A stretch of 42,876 bases of DNA from the IMG/VR virus record IMGVR_UViG_3300042002_000032, positions 1 to 42,876 of that record. One strand, written 5' to 3'. This stretch comes from a virus. Both the position numbers and the translations under genes were made by a program. Below, piece by piece: positions 1 to 7,421 of this stretch. The notes under the pieces were generated by a model. The model was not told the DNA's origin, made no database searches, and saw only the letters and a program-made list of their open reading frames with translations. Within the stretch, counting starts at the first letter, position 1. Every line of letters starts with the position of its first letter.

Positions 1-173
1 CGAGTATAGATGGAGGAGATGATTGACTTATCAGAAGCAGTTCGCAATCGAACCCGATCAGGTCGAACATTCCCATAGCTTGCGCCTTCGTTTCGCCATG
101 CATCAAACTGATTTGCTGTTGAATCACTAGTAAATGCATTCCAAGCGTGAGCGAGTCTATCTGTAAAACCCAT
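1..173 (-). CDS. Portal protein, N-terminal fragment (runs off left edge)
   Basis: Reading leftward from an ATG at 171-173, the frame stays open to the window edge and gives 57 complete residues. A strong AGGAGGTG ribosome site lies just upstream. The segment RPDRVRLRTASDKSI followed by ISSIYT matches the N-terminus common in actinobacteriophage portal proteins. The portal forms the dodecameric DNA entry ring at one capsid vertex. The position downstream of the large terminase and the tagged head-module genes fits. The catalytic or structural core is outside the window, so the call rests on the N-terminus and on gene order. Confidence 0.72.
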   Translation of the reverse strand, partial: MGFTDRLAHAWNAFTSDSTANQFDAWRNEGASYGNVRPDRVRLRTASDKSIISSIYT

Positions 174-232
174 TATTCACCTCCTTTCTGTTTAGTCTTG
201 AAGCCCGTTAGGGTTTAAGTCTTCACCCATAC

Positions 233-700
233 TTAAATCCAGTTTCCAGTAGTTGGGTTTTGTTGAAGACGTATGGTTTCATAGTTCGCAATTCCGCGCT
301 TTTCTGCGAACAGATTGGCAGCATGTTTACGACCATTAGAAGCCTTCTTAGCCACAACTGCTTGATCTAGAGCAATTCCAGCTGCTGCTTTTAAGACTGG
401 GCCAAAGACATATGCCGTGTAAGCACCCGCTGCTATGCCAGTTGCAATCTTAGCATTGCGATTGTAGCGTTCTGTCATAACCTCTTCACGGGCTTTTGAC
501 AGCTTTTTACCTTCAGCAACCTTTTGATGGACCTTTTCGATGCCTTTATCACCACCGACACGTCGGCGATCATTTTCTTGCATTCGATTGGTATACCCAG
601 CTGCGCGAGGGGCAGGTGTCTTTTCGGCTTTACCTTTTTTCTTGCCCCAACGCATTCCTCTTACACCGTAATGTGAGAGAAAAGCATCAACTTCGCTCAT
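233..700 (-). CDS. Head-module protein with N-terminal HYGVRGMRWGK tag
   Basis: A 155-residue basic protein. Residues 5-20 carry the tag DAFLSHYGVRGMRWGK, which is shared with three neighbouring genes. The remainder is unlike them: a charged region, then a hydrophobic, alanine-rich stretch around residues 85-115 that could be a membrane or buried helix. The start codon overlaps the stop of the preceding gene as ATGA, which indicates translational coupling. It is the last gene before the portal. The tag is widespread in phage head-region proteins, but I know of no assigned function. A role as virion or scaffold-associated cargo is inference only. Confidence 0.8.
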   Translation of the reverse strand: MSEVDAFLSHYGVRGMRWGKKKGKAEKTPAPRAAGYTNRMQENDRRRVGGDKGIEKVHQKVAEGKKLSKAREEVMTERYNRNAKIATGIAAGAYTAYVFGPVLKAAAGIALDQAVVAKKASNGRKHAANLFAEKRGIANYETIRLQQNPTTGNWI

Positions 701-1056
701 TCTCGAGCCATCTTTCGTGCTTTGAGTTCGATCGCAAGAGCTGCACCGGGAGCTCCACCAAGTGCACCCATTGCGATGGATTTACCCTTAGAGAATCCGG
801 CACCGCGCATCATTTGAACACCAACAACTACGCTTCCGGTAGTCCCACCAGTAAGGAGGCTAGTTGCTACTGCTGCTCCAGCAGTAACTTTTGCGCTCTT
901 ACTATTGTTGTAGTACTTCTTGACGTCACCATAAATCTCTTTACGAGCAGACTTCAATTTTTCCTTGTCAACGGGACCCTTTTTGGTTCCGCGCTTACCC
1001 CAGCGCATTCCTTTTACGCCGTAGTGTGCGAGAAAATCATCTACTTCAGTGCTCAT
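697..1056 (-). CDS. Head-module protein with N-terminal HYGVKGMRWGK tag
   Basis: A 119-residue basic protein. Residues 6-21 read DDFLAHYGVKGMRWGK. A lysine-rich linker follows, and then a glycine/alanine/valine-rich hydrophobic region from about residue 55 to 110. That region may contain two membrane-type or amphipathic helices. The gene ends in TGA overlapping the ATG of the next tagged gene. The first 20 codons are clearly similar at DNA level to the three other tagged genes, which supports duplication of the tag followed by divergence of the body. Confidence 0.8.
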   Translation of the reverse strand: MSTEVDDFLAHYGVKGMRWGKRGTKKGPVDKEKLKSARKEIYGDVKKYYNNSKSAKVTAGAAVATSLLTGGTTGSVVVGVQMMRGAGFSKGKSIAMGALGGAPGAALAIELKARKMARE

Positions 1057-1090
1057 ATCAGACCTTTCTTAGTCAACTTCCGACATTTAG

Positions 1091-1474
1091 CTACCTTCTT
1101 TCGGAAGGCTTATACTCCGGGGTTGGATTGGGGTTAAGAACAAACTGTCCTTGTTTCTTATCCAATATTGCAAATATGTCAGTAGTCTTAGCATTCAAGA
1201 GAGCGCCTCGACCTGCCATGTCTACAAACTGTTTACCGGTCATGATGGTTGTCGCATAGTCGCCGGGAAGCTGAGTTTTTACGAGGACATCCTCGCCACC
1301 CTTCATAGCAGTCTTTATGACACCTTCAAGCTTTTTCTTTTCATGGGCTTGCCGCTCACCCTTGATTCGCTTCTTGTAATCCCTACGTGATTCTGTAGGA
1401 CGCGATCCTCGCTTCCCCCAACGCATACCTTTGACGCCATAGTGCGCGAGAAAATCATCTACGTTAGTACTCAT
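1091..1474 (-). CDS. Head-module protein with N-terminal HYGVKGMRWGK tag
   Basis: A 127-residue, strongly basic protein with DDFLAHYGVKGMRWGK at residues 6-21. A long charged helix-like region (residues 25-60) leads to a C-terminal part ending in a proline-rich tail. No enzyme motif is visible. The ATG overlaps the terminase stop codon as ATGA, so it is translationally coupled to terL. Within the run terL, tagged gene, tagged gene, tagged gene, portal, it is the first of three consecutive tagged genes. Confidence 0.8.
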   Translation of the reverse strand: MSTNVDDFLAHYGVKGMRWGKRGSRPTESRRDYKKRIKGERQAHEKKKLEGVIKTAMKGGEDVLVKTQLPGDYATTIMTGKQFVDMAGRGALLNAKTTDIFAILDKKQGQFVLNPNPTPEYKPSERR

Positions 1475-3219
1475 TCAAACGCCTCCTTAGTGGCCTTGTA
1501 GGCAACGAAAGCGTCCATCATGGCAGCAACGTTGTCGATTTTTTGTTCAGTACGCTTCTTAAAAAGCTTACGGTTACCGTTGGTATCTTCAAGGGTGATG
1601 GAGTTACCCATCGTAAAAGACATCAAACTTTGATTGAAGATGAGCTGTCGATTTTCGCTAAGGTTCTTAAGTTCACCGAGAGGAACTGATTCCGTTCTAG
1701 CCCCCTGTTGAACCTTAACAATTCCGAATGGGCCGTTCTCCTGTTCCCAACGTTTTACGAATTCTGAGGCATTATAAGGGTCATAACCAAATGATCGTAC
1801 ATCGAACTCATTCTCCATGATAAAGGAATCTACATCATCAAAGACTTCCATCATGTCGAGGTTTACACCTTCAAGTACATGCAGACTTCCTTCTTGTCGG
1901 AACTCATCATACTTAAGACGCATAGCTCCGGGAAGTTTCATCAATGTATTCGAAGAGATGTAGCTTCGAGTTATGATTCCGAATTCTTCATATGGAAGAG
2001 GAAAGAGGAAAGTGAAGGCACAGAAGTCATCACCCTGCGATAGGTCGGCTCCCATAGAACAAGGTAACCCTCGGAGGTTCGGAACATACCTATGGGGAAG
2101 GGTTTCCTCATAAGTAAAGAAGTACGTAAAGCCTTCCATGGGAATTCCGAAACGCTTAGCCAAGATATCGTTCCGAGTTGCAGGTGCTTTCTCAGCTCGT
2201 TCGACATCTCGTTGGTAAGTGTCATAGGTGACAGTGAGGTCAATGTTAGGCTGGGCCTTAGGCCACATTGCTGGGTCATTGACTTCCTCCAATGTATCAA
2301 GCTTGTAATGCCAGATTGAGATGTGAGGCGCATAGAACTCACCCTTGAGGATGGTCTGGAGTTCCATTTTGATTGTGTCGCCACTACCATTACGGACAGT
2401 ACCTTCAGAACTAATTGCAACAATCAGGTAGTCTTCCAGCTTAGAAGCACCCTGTTCAATAGCACCGATGACGTCCTCTCGAACATCTCCGGATAGCCAT
2501 TCATCAACGGTAGAGACAAAGGGTCGAAGCCCCTGAAGCTTGTTGATGGACATTGGGCGAATCTCAAGGATCGAACCAGTAAGAAAGTTCTCAATTCCCT
2601 TCTTAGTAGAAGCGAGTTTCACCCTGTTTGCCCTAGAGCCAGTGGTGTTCTGCAGTGAACCCTCAGTCAGGAACTGAAAGAGTGGCCCCCGGGCGCGAGT
2701 AATGGCAGTCCGGAATGGGGACATAACCTCTTCGGCCTGTTTCATGGTAGGCGCTGTAGTGATCTGATGCGAGGTTGCAGTGTTAACATTCAAGAAGTAA
2801 CTCTGAATGCATTCTGCATACATTGACTTAGCTGCGCCTCGAGCAACGATGAGGTATTGCTTTGTCGTTAGACGCTTCTTGATCCTCTTCTTTACGTATT
2901 GTCCACCGTTACCATCTTTAGACGGCACGTATACAGTACGCTCAACGAAGTAGTACCACCCAAAGATTTGCTCCGCCCAAAGTTTGAACGTATCAAGCAT
3001 ATGGAAATCACTACCATCGGTGAGTGTAAGCTCACTTTCGCAGTAAAGGATAAAACCATCTACTGCTTTGTCATCATAGTAGAAAGTAGGATCGTCGATG
3101 AGCGCATCGATACGATTCATCTCCATAGCAATCTCTTTGTTTACCGGAATTTCTCCGCGGATTACTTTATCACGGAATTCGCCGTAGTAAATAGGAACTG
3201 CTTTATTAGAGAGGCCCAT
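1471..3219 (-). CDS. terL: Terminase large subunit
   Basis: A 582-residue packaging motor. The N-terminal ATPase has a Walker A variant VARGAAKS at residues 125-132 and a Walker B VSTVDEW at 235-241. The C-terminal nuclease starts with GADLSQGDDFCAF near residues 390-402, where the aspartates are the expected metal ligands of the RNase H-like fold, and continues with FGYDPYN. It translocates DNA into the prohead through the portal and cuts concatemers. The ATG at 3217-3219 follows an AGGAGGG ribosome site. Tagged head genes lie on both sides and the portal is downstream, as expected for a packaging module. Confidence 0.93.
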   Translation of the reverse strand: MGLSNKAVPIYYGEFRDKVIRGEIPVNKEIAMEMNRIDALIDDPTFYYDDKAVDGFILYCESELTLTDGSDFHMLDTFKLWAEQIFGWYYFVERTVYVPSKDGNGGQYVKKRIKKRLTTKQYLIVARGAAKSMYAECIQSYFLNVNTATSHQITTAPTMKQAEEVMSPFRTAITRARGPLFQFLTEGSLQNTTGSRANRVKLASTKKGIENFLTGSILEIRPMSINKLQGLRPFVSTVDEWLSGDVREDVIGAIEQGASKLEDYLIVAISSEGTVRNGSGDTIKMELQTILKGEFYAPHISIWHYKLDTLEEVNDPAMWPKAQPNIDLTVTYDTYQRDVERAEKAPATRNDILAKRFGIPMEGFTYFFTYEETLPHRYVPNLRGLPCSMGADLSQGDDFCAFTFLFPLPYEEFGIITRSYISSNTLMKLPGAMRLKYDEFRQEGSLHVLEGVNLDMMEVFDDVDSFIMENEFDVRSFGYDPYNASEFVKRWEQENGPFGIVKVQQGARTESVPLGELKNLSENRQLIFNQSLMSFTMGNSITLEDTNGNRKLFKKRTEQKIDNVAAMMDAFVAYKATKEAFE

Positions 3220-3235
3220 CGACGACCCTCCTTTC

Positions 3236-3793
3236 TTATTTAAGAAGACCCTTTGCTATGGCCATACCAATTTCTATACCATGTTTGGCGATAACCTGCT
3301 TACCCGTGGAGAGCAAGATATCACCCACAACCTGTTTAGTGGATGGTTTTGCAAGAGCTGTACTAACTGGTTGTTCTGAGACTGGTTGCTGTGGCTTTCT
3401 AGCCTGAGCATTTTCCCACAACAATGCACCAGCGGTTGGCATAACTGTAGCCACCAATTGCTTTCCGAGAGAAAGCTGAGGTGGATTCAATCGATCATAC
3501 TGAGCTTCAAGATTCATTCTCTCTACGAGAGCTTTCAATTCTTTTGTACTCAGTGCGTCGGTTCCTGATGTTTTTGCACGTGACTTATAGTTGATTGCCT
3601 TTTGTGCATCTACGGATTTCGGTGCAACGTTGAGGTTACGATGAGGACTTTTACCGCCATAAGTCTTCTTAGATCCTCGATTACTGTTGTTGACAGTCAT
3701 CGATTTCTTTGAATCGTTATTAGCTTTCTTCTTCCCCCAACGCATTCCCTTTACTCCGTAGTGTCGGAGGAAGTCGTCTGCGTCGTCAGCCAT
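3236..3793 (-). CDS. Head-module protein with N-terminal HYGVKGMRWGK tag
   Basis: A 185-residue basic protein. The preferred ATG at 3791-3793 follows GGAGGGGGTGAGA and gives DDADDFLRHYGVKGMRWGK near the N-terminus. A longer in-frame extension to 3835 exists but lacks a better ribosome site. The middle is low-complexity (Asn, Lys, Ser rich). The C-terminal third has a hydrophobic stretch and ends in a helix with glycine-alanine spacing. It is the only tagged gene upstream of terL. Its first 43 nt overlap the end of the connector-like gene. Confidence 0.8.
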   Translation of the reverse strand: MADDADDFLRHYGVKGMRWGKKKANNDSKKSMTVNNSNRGSKKTYGGKSPHRNLNVAPKSVDAQKAINYKSRAKTSGTDALSTKELKALVERMNLEAQYDRLNPPQLSLGKQLVATVMPTAGALLWENAQARKPQQPVSEQPVSTALAKPSTKQVVGDILLSTGKQVIAKHGIEIGMAIAKGLLK

Positions 3794-4146
3794 TCTTGAT
3801 ATCTCACCCCCTCCATGTGAGTATGTAGACGCCACTCCAACATCTCTGCTTGTTTAGTCATAGCATCGACAGCTGGACCGGTCTGTGGTGGGTCGAAAAG
3901 AAGACGAACACGCAAGCCCATAAGGGACTTAACCGCATTGATCTGCTCTTCTTCAATGAAATCTTCCCAATTACTTGTGTTATCAGTGATGAAGAAACCT
4001 TCAGGTTTTCCAACACCCAACTGTGTAAGCGTAAAGAAGACTGAGTTGATATGCGTAATGATGTCAAGATCAAATGCCGTGTATTCTGGCATGATCCCGA
4101 TTAGCTTCTTGGTAGTATCGAGAATGCTGTCGTTCAGTTCAGGCAC
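3751..4146 (-). CDS. Conserved phage head-region protein, gp6/connector-like
   Basis: A 131-residue acidic protein with a GTG start at 4144-4146 and a GGGAGGTGG ribosome site. It resembles a conserved family common near phage terminase and portal genes. The family pattern includes DYTAFD, THINSVF, LGVG, WEDF and LRVRLLFDPP, and this sequence matches each of them closely. The all-helical, acidic composition is compatible with a head-tail connector or small packaging factor. The exact role is not established, and the connector name is by analogy with gene position. Confidence 0.7.
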   Translation of the reverse strand: MPELNDSILDTTKKLIGIMPEYTAFDLDIITHINSVFFTLTQLGVGKPEGFFITDNTSNWEDFIEEEQINAVKSLMGLRVRLLFDPPQTGPAVDAMTKQAEMLEWRLHTHMEGVRYQEWLTTQTTSSDTTE

Positions 4147-4312
4147 CTATTCCACCTCCCTTAACAAACAGTTCGTAAAGGAATGAACCAATGCTATGGA
4201 TGTTTGTAACGAAAGTTACAAAGAGTGGAACAAGGAATCCAATAAGGAAGCCCAGAACTGAAATGATCAGCAAGTAGAGGACGAATCGTTCCTCAACCCA
4301 CTGCTTAATCAT
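4139..4312 (-). CDS. 57-residue membrane protein after endolysin, possible holin or antiholin
   Basis: A short gene whose ATG (4310-4312) overlaps the endolysin stop as TAATG. Its stop overlaps the next gene's GTG region by 8 nt. The product has a charged N-terminus (MIKQWVEERF), then one long hydrophobic segment from about residue 10 to 36, then a short aromatic tail ending in GGGIGA. A small single-span membrane protein coupled directly to the lysin is the usual setting for a holin, antiholin or lysis regulator. A separate r1t-type holin candidate lies at 35269-35655, so this may be the second lysis membrane protein. Confidence 0.7.
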   Translation of the reverse strand: MIKQWVEERFVLYLLIISVLGFLIGFLVPLFVTFVTNIHSIGSFLYELFVKGGGIGA

Positions 4313-5436
4313 TAGCTATACCGACGATTTACTTCGGCCTGAACTTCATCGAAGAGATCTCCGAGACGAGCACGACGGTCATCGCCGTTACCGAATTCAC
4401 CACGAATTACTGCATCGGCAAGAGCACCAATATCGACAGTACGAGCAGCAGGAGCAGCAGCTACACCGCCACCAAAGCGACGATTGACTTCAGCCTGAAC
4501 AGCATCGTAATGAACACCGAGATTACGAACTCGATCATCGCCATTGCCGTACTCACCACGGAGAACAGCATCGGCAAGAGCAGAGATGTTTACACCCTGA
4601 GGTGCTACCCCGCCACCACCGAGACGGCGATTGATCTCATTTTGAACTTCGGTGTATCGGTCTCCAAGAGAGCGGACTCGATCCTCACCATTACCGTGAG
4701 CACCAGCCAGAACTTCATCAGCTAGCTGAGAAACTGACTTGACTTCAGGGACGGCTGACCCAACACCGAAGCGACGATTGACTTCAGACTGAACTTCGTC
4801 ATAGCGAGAACCGAGGGAAGCTTTGCGAGCATCCCCTGTGCCATGAAGACCGGCAAGAACTTCATCAGCAAGCTGCCAAACAGACTTACCTTCTACGACT
4901 GGAGCCTGAGGAGCTGGTGCGGGCTCTCCACCCTGATAGACGGCCTGAGCCTGAGCACGAGTGTTGTCCATTCGAGCCCAAAGGAAGCCACCCGGGCAAG
5001 CTGTTGCAAAGAACTCGCGGTGTCCACGATAGTTGCCCCAAGCAATGCCACCCCAACCGTATCGCTGAGCAATGTCAGCAATCAGAAGAATGATCGCGTC
5101 ATAGGCAGCTTCAGAGATCTGCCAAGAAGATGGATGGTTGTCATCTCCGAACTCCTGACCATTGATGTTCTGCACCTCGATGGTGATCGCATCTCCGTCA
5201 GCTTCGAAACTTCCCGAGGTCCAAGGACGAAATTCTTCAGGAACGTGTCCAAGAATACGTCCATCGGTTGTGATGACATATGAGCAGGATGCCTGATCCG
5301 GGCCTTCCATACGCTCGATACCACCACCGGTACCAGCCCAGTGATGCTGAACGACCTTAAGGACGGGACGTCCCTGACGGGAAGAATACTTACCGTTATG
5401 CGCAATGGTTCCCGAGATGAGAGGTGAAAAGGTCAT
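4312..5436 (-). CDS. Endolysin: N-acetylmuramoyl-L-alanine amidase with four CW_7 repeats
   Basis: A 374-residue lysin. The first ~165 residues form an Amidase_2/PGRP-type domain. QHHWAGT supplies one zinc histidine, and GHREFFATACPG supplies the second histidine and the cysteine. A proline/alanine linker follows, then four tandem ~42-residue repeats of the form LADxVxxGxxGNGxxRxxxLGxxYxxVQxEVNRR, matching the CW_7 (CPL-7) cell-wall-binding module. Four copies is a high number. It cleaves the stem-peptide amide bond in peptidoglycan. The ATG follows AAGGAGAA. No signal peptide is visible, so export should need a holin. Confidence 0.93.
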   Translation of the reverse strand: MTFSPLISGTIAHNGKYSSRQGRPVLKVVQHHWAGTGGGIERMEGPDQASCSYVITTDGRILGHVPEEFRPWTSGSFEADGDAITIEVQNINGQEFGDDNHPSSWQISEAAYDAIILLIADIAQRYGWGGIAWGNYRGHREFFATACPGGFLWARMDNTRAQAQAVYQGGEPAPAPQAPVVEGKSVWQLADEVLAGLHGTGDARKASLGSRYDEVQSEVNRRFGVGSAVPEVKSVSQLADEVLAGAHGNGEDRVRSLGDRYTEVQNEINRRLGGGGVAPQGVNISALADAVLRGEYGNGDDRVRNLGVHYDAVQAEVNRRFGGGVAAAPAARTVDIGALADAVIRGEFGNGDDRRARLGDLFDEVQAEVNRRYS

Positions 5437-5458
5437 GTCGTTCTCCTTCGTTGAATAG

Positions 5459-5872
5459 TTACCAAAGCCGAGTGTCTCCCGGCCGTCGCTCCACAGGTAG
5501 TTGCATCAAAGATGAACTATCCCCATAGTGGATTGCATTGTGTGTTCGAAGAGTGGTAGATATGAGGAACTCAGGATCAAGAATGTGTTCCTCTCCATGA
5601 TGGAGCTCTTCTGGAGTCATGGGATTCATGTGATGCACGATAATGTTTCTTGCTTCGAAAATCTCACGACCCGGGATACCAAGATCCATAGCTTCATCTC
5701 GAGCAATGACCTCGGTTCTTATATCTTTCCACTGCTTCGAGCGATAGAACTGCTGGTTGAGATAACGCTCAACGCCGAAAGTTTCTGCACTAACAGAACC
5801 CTTGAGTTGAAGATAATGGAACCGATCTTCGAAAGAAGTAAGACGTCTAAGTTCAGAATAGGTTCTCTTCAT
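5459..5872 (-). CDS. HNH endonuclease of phage packaging region
   Basis: About 137 residues. The motif RSKQWKDIR leads to IVHHMNPMT, where HH supplies the catalytic and metal histidines, and then THNAIHYG supplies the last N and H of the HNH fold. This family sits beside terminase genes in many phages and can be needed for packaging-site cleavage. Two in-frame ATGs exist. The inner one (5870-5872) is six bases from AGAGG, so it is preferred over 5876-5878. The gene overlaps the end of the small-terminase-like gene by 20 nt. Confidence 0.85.
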   Translation of the reverse strand: MKRTYSELRRLTSFEDRFHYLQLKGSVSAETFGVERYLNQQFYRSKQWKDIRTEVIARDEAMDLGIPGREIFEARNIIVHHMNPMTPEELHHGEEHILDPEFLISTTLRTHNAIHYGDSSSLMQLPVERRPGDTRLW

Positions 5873-6245
5873 CTTCATCCTCTGGGTCTTGTCCTGCGTA
5901 TGCCTTCATAGCATTGAGTGCCCTACCATACAGTTCCTCGACACGAGCCTGCGAAGCTGCATTATCGATCTTCGATTGGAGAAGTACGGTTTCCTTCTGG
6001 ATCTTGGCACGTTCCAGCTTTTCGCGTTCGGTGCCGAGCTTCAAGAAATGAGTGATCACCTGCGAAGAGGCAGTCCCGTCATCGATTTGCCTTTCGGCCA
6101 AGTCGTACGCCTTAGCGATAAGCTGATGCTCTCTGCCTTCTGGCGTTCTTGCTGCCGGACGTCGAATTACTACTTCGTCATCTGGAACAATGTCAGCTTT
6201 GTATGCCTTTGGCGTTCGAGCTACAGCCTTACGGGGGGCTGCCAT
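5853..6245 (-). CDS. Small terminase-like conserved protein
   Basis: A 130-residue protein starting at the ATG at 6243-6245, seven bases after GGAGGTG. The first 50 residues are basic and proline-rich. The centre (about residues 50-110) is a long charged helix, EREKLERAKIQKETVLL and onward. The end is very acidic. Similar proteins of this length directly precede HNH and large-terminase genes and are often annotated as terminase small subunit. The DNA-binding end could contact the structured gene-free region immediately upstream. That function is inferred from position, not from a recognised domain. Confidence 0.6.
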   Translation of the reverse strand: MAAPRKAVARTPKAYKADIVPDDEVVIRRPAARTPEGREHQLIAKAYDLAERQIDDGTASSQVITHFLKLGTEREKLERAKIQKETVLLQSKIDNAASQARVEELYGRALNAMKAYAGQDPEDEDEENLF

Positions 6246-6332
6246 AGGTGAATCACCTCCTAAAGTGGTCATGGGGCATTGCCCACAAATGTGGCCACCC
6301 ACATAAAAGGACACAAACATATATGGTGGGTA

Positions 6333-6456
6333 GTCCATGGGATTCCCTGAGAGTGCACCGGAGTCCTTACCACCGAAGTGGCTCTTGAAAGGACGCGGGA
6401 AGATGAACCCCACTTGTTGTGGAATCCAGTACACTCTCATGGGGAATCCCATGGAC
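6333..6456. repeat. Inverted repeat 1 with nested hairpins
   Basis: The left arm 6333-6355 (GTCCATGGGATTCCC then TGAGAGTG) matches the reverse complement of 6433-6456. The only difference is two extra bases in the right arm. The ~77-nt spacer itself holds GTCCTT/AAGGAC around CCAC-cgaa-GTGG, and a CCAC-ttgtt-GTGG hairpin at about 6410-6422. The result is a branched potential structure. Confidence 0.8.
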
Positions 6457-6464
6457 ATTTAGAA

Positions 6465-6507
6465 CCCCTTAAGTAGCTCCGGCAGGAGTTCGCAACTACT
6501 TAAGGGG
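6465..6507. repeat. Inverted repeat 2, 12-bp arms with inner hairpin
   Basis: CCCCTTAAGTAG (6465-6476) pairs perfectly with CTACTTAAGGGG (6496-6507). Inside, CTCC-ggca-GGAG (6477-6488) forms a second small stem directly stacked on the first. On the plus strand the structure is followed by a short T-rich run, but there is no plus-strand gene for it to terminate. Confidence 0.85.
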
Positions 6508-6524
6508 TAGTTTTAAAAGAGGCC

Positions 6525-6620
6525 TTAAACCTCTAGGTAGGGCGACAGGTCGGAATCTAGCTTAAGTATTATTCAACTATTATCTCTAGTGTGAACTGAC
6601 GCCCCTACCTAGGGGTTTAA
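6525..6620. repeat. Inverted repeat 3
   Basis: The left arm 6525-6544 (TTAAACCTCTAGGTAGGGCG) matches the reverse complement of 6600-6620 with one substitution and one single-base gap. The spacer is about 55 nt and AT-rich. Confidence 0.8.
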
Positions 6621-6627
6621 AGAAAAA

Positions 6628-6744
6628 CTATACATCTTGACTGGGCTCTAGGGGTGGGAGTAGCCCTCAACCAACACATTCAGACCTAGGTCGTGACCCC
6701 TAGCTTTTGTCTGAGAACCCCTAGAGCCCTGTCAAGATGTATAG
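6628..6744. repeat. Inverted repeat 4, 28-bp arms
   Basis: The arms 6628-6655 and 6717-6744 are reverse complements over 28 nt with a single mismatch. Each arm contains CTTGAC followed by GGGCTCTAGGGGT in its 5'-3' sense. The 61-nt spacer carries another stem, CAGAC-CTAGG paired with CCTAG and GTCTG (about 6681-6713). Confidence 0.88.
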
Positions 6745-6750
6745 GAAAGA

Positions 6751-6789
6751 ATTGAGTGAGCTCTGAGATTCTTTCAGAGCTCACTCAAT
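6751..6789 (-). terminator. Perfect 16-bp hairpin after 6793-7014 gene
   Basis: ATTGAGTGAGCTCTGA (6751-6766) and its exact complement (6774-6789) flank a 7-nt loop, beginning four bases past the stop codon of the gene at 6793. The following minus-strand sequence is TCTTTCC, a weak U-tract. It is probably a terminator or an mRNA-end stabiliser. Confidence 0.7.
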
Positions 6790-6792
6790 AAA

Positions 6793-7014
6793 TTAGGCAG
6801 TTACGCCGGAAGCCGTGAGAGCGGCTCGAATTGCATCGACGGCAGTCTTGAGGGAGGCAGCGTCAGCTGTGGGAGAGGCGATAACTGCCGTTCCCTTCTT
6901 GGCGAACTCGGCATCATTCTCCGTGTCCTGAATGACCTCGGCCTCTTCGATTTCGACGTTGATTACTTCTTCGACATCTTCCTGATGAAGAATTCGGGTG
7001 GGGTTTTCAGACAT
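6793..7014 (-). CDS. Small acidic protein, function unknown
   Basis: 73 residues. The N-terminal half is very acidic (EDVEEVINVEIEEAEVI). The C-terminal part, about residues 45-73, is an alanine-rich helix ending ALTASGVTA. That ending resembles the C-termini of some phage head-fibre or decoration proteins, but the match is too short to name it. The ATG at 7012-7014 uses a TTAGGAA ribosome site that overlaps a palindrome. It is the last gene of the operon that includes the RNA polymerase-like protein. Confidence 0.7.
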   Translation of the reverse strand: MSENPTRILHQEDVEEVINVEIEEAEVIQDTENDAEFAKKGTAVIASPTADAASLKTAVDAIRAALTASGVTA

Positions 7015-7021
7015 GATGGTT

Positions 7022-7033
7022 CCTAACGTTAGG
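7022..7033. promoter_or_regulatory. CCTAACGTTAGG palindrome over the ribosome site
   Basis: A perfect 12-bp palindrome whose right half on the minus strand, TTAGGA, is also the ribosome binding site of the 6793-7014 gene. It could be an operator or a translational control element. Confidence 0.45.
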
Positions 7034-7066
7034 TAATCAGTGGTTTAAAAGTGGATTGTTTGTCTC

Positions 7067-7090
7067 AAAAATTCCCCCGGAGCATTTTTT
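7067..7090 (-). terminator. AT-flanked inverted repeat, likely intrinsic terminator
   Basis: On the minus strand an A-run and GCTCC are followed by GGGGGAATTTTT. The short GC stem between A- and T-tracts could terminate in either direction. Similar sequence recurs at 33844-33868. Confidence 0.5.
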
Positions 7091-7110
7091 GGGAGCCCGG
7101 CGATGCAGAG

Positions 7111-7136
7111 GGGGGGTCAGATTTGCGAGACCCCCC
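7111..7136 (-). terminator. GC-rich hairpin after the 7150-7419 gene
   Basis: GGGGGGTC (7111-7118) pairs with GACCCCCC (7129-7136) around a 10-nt loop, 14 bases past the stop of the upstream gene. There is no U-tract, so it may cooperate with the AT-flanked repeat just downstream. Confidence 0.5.
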
Positions 7137-7149
7137 TCCCCGTCCAGCA

Positions 7150-7419
7150 TTACTCTGAAGTCTCAACCTTTTGGGTTGTATTGTCCGCAGAAACCTTTTT
7201 ATAGAGACCGAGGACATCTTCAGAAATTATTTCATCAATACCGTATTCCAATGCCAGATCCTGATCTGTTACTGAAATCTGATCTGATGAACGTACTATC
7301 CTAGCTAGGTAGGCACAGGTACCGTACCCCATCTCAAGATCGAACGCATTCCACTCATCGAACTGTGTGAAAGGTGAATAGGGATTGTCAACTGTAGTGA
7401 TAGCTACTTGCTGTGTCAT
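7150..7419 (-). CDS. Conserved small phage protein next to RNA polymerase-like gene
   Basis: 89 residues beginning MTQQVAITTVDNPYSPFTQF. The pattern TTVDNPYxPFTQFxEW and GYxTCxYLARI belongs to a small phage family that I recognise as widespread but without assigned function. No catalytic motif or membrane segment is visible. The ATG at 7417-7419 lies two bases downstream of the stop of the large RNA polymerase-like gene. The pair may therefore be co-translated, and a partnership with that polymerase is plausible but unproven. Confidence 0.8.
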   Translation of the reverse strand: MTQQVAITTVDNPYSPFTQFDEWNAFDLEMGYGTCAYLARIVRSSDQISVTDQDLALEYGIDEIISEDVLGLYKKVSADNTTQKVETSE

Positions 7420-7421
7420 AC

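Larger units (their letters stand above)
6246..6792. other. Gene-free region with several long inverted repeats
   Basis: A 547-bp stretch with no credible ORF on either strand. It holds four long inverted repeats plus a terminator hairpin, nested smaller hairpins, and at least six boxes resembling CCCCTAG or its complement. It lies directly upstream of the small-terminase-like gene. The best candidates are a packaging (cos or pac) site, a replication origin, or a structured 5' leader RNA of the packaging operon. Sequence alone does not choose between them. Confidence 0.7.

Noticed and set aside
6628-6744. Stoperator-like repressor sites
   Set aside because: TGTCAAG within the 28-bp repeat recalls the core of cluster A mycobacteriophage stoperators. 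The flanking bases differ, the site is symmetric rather than scattered, and no repressor gene is seen.
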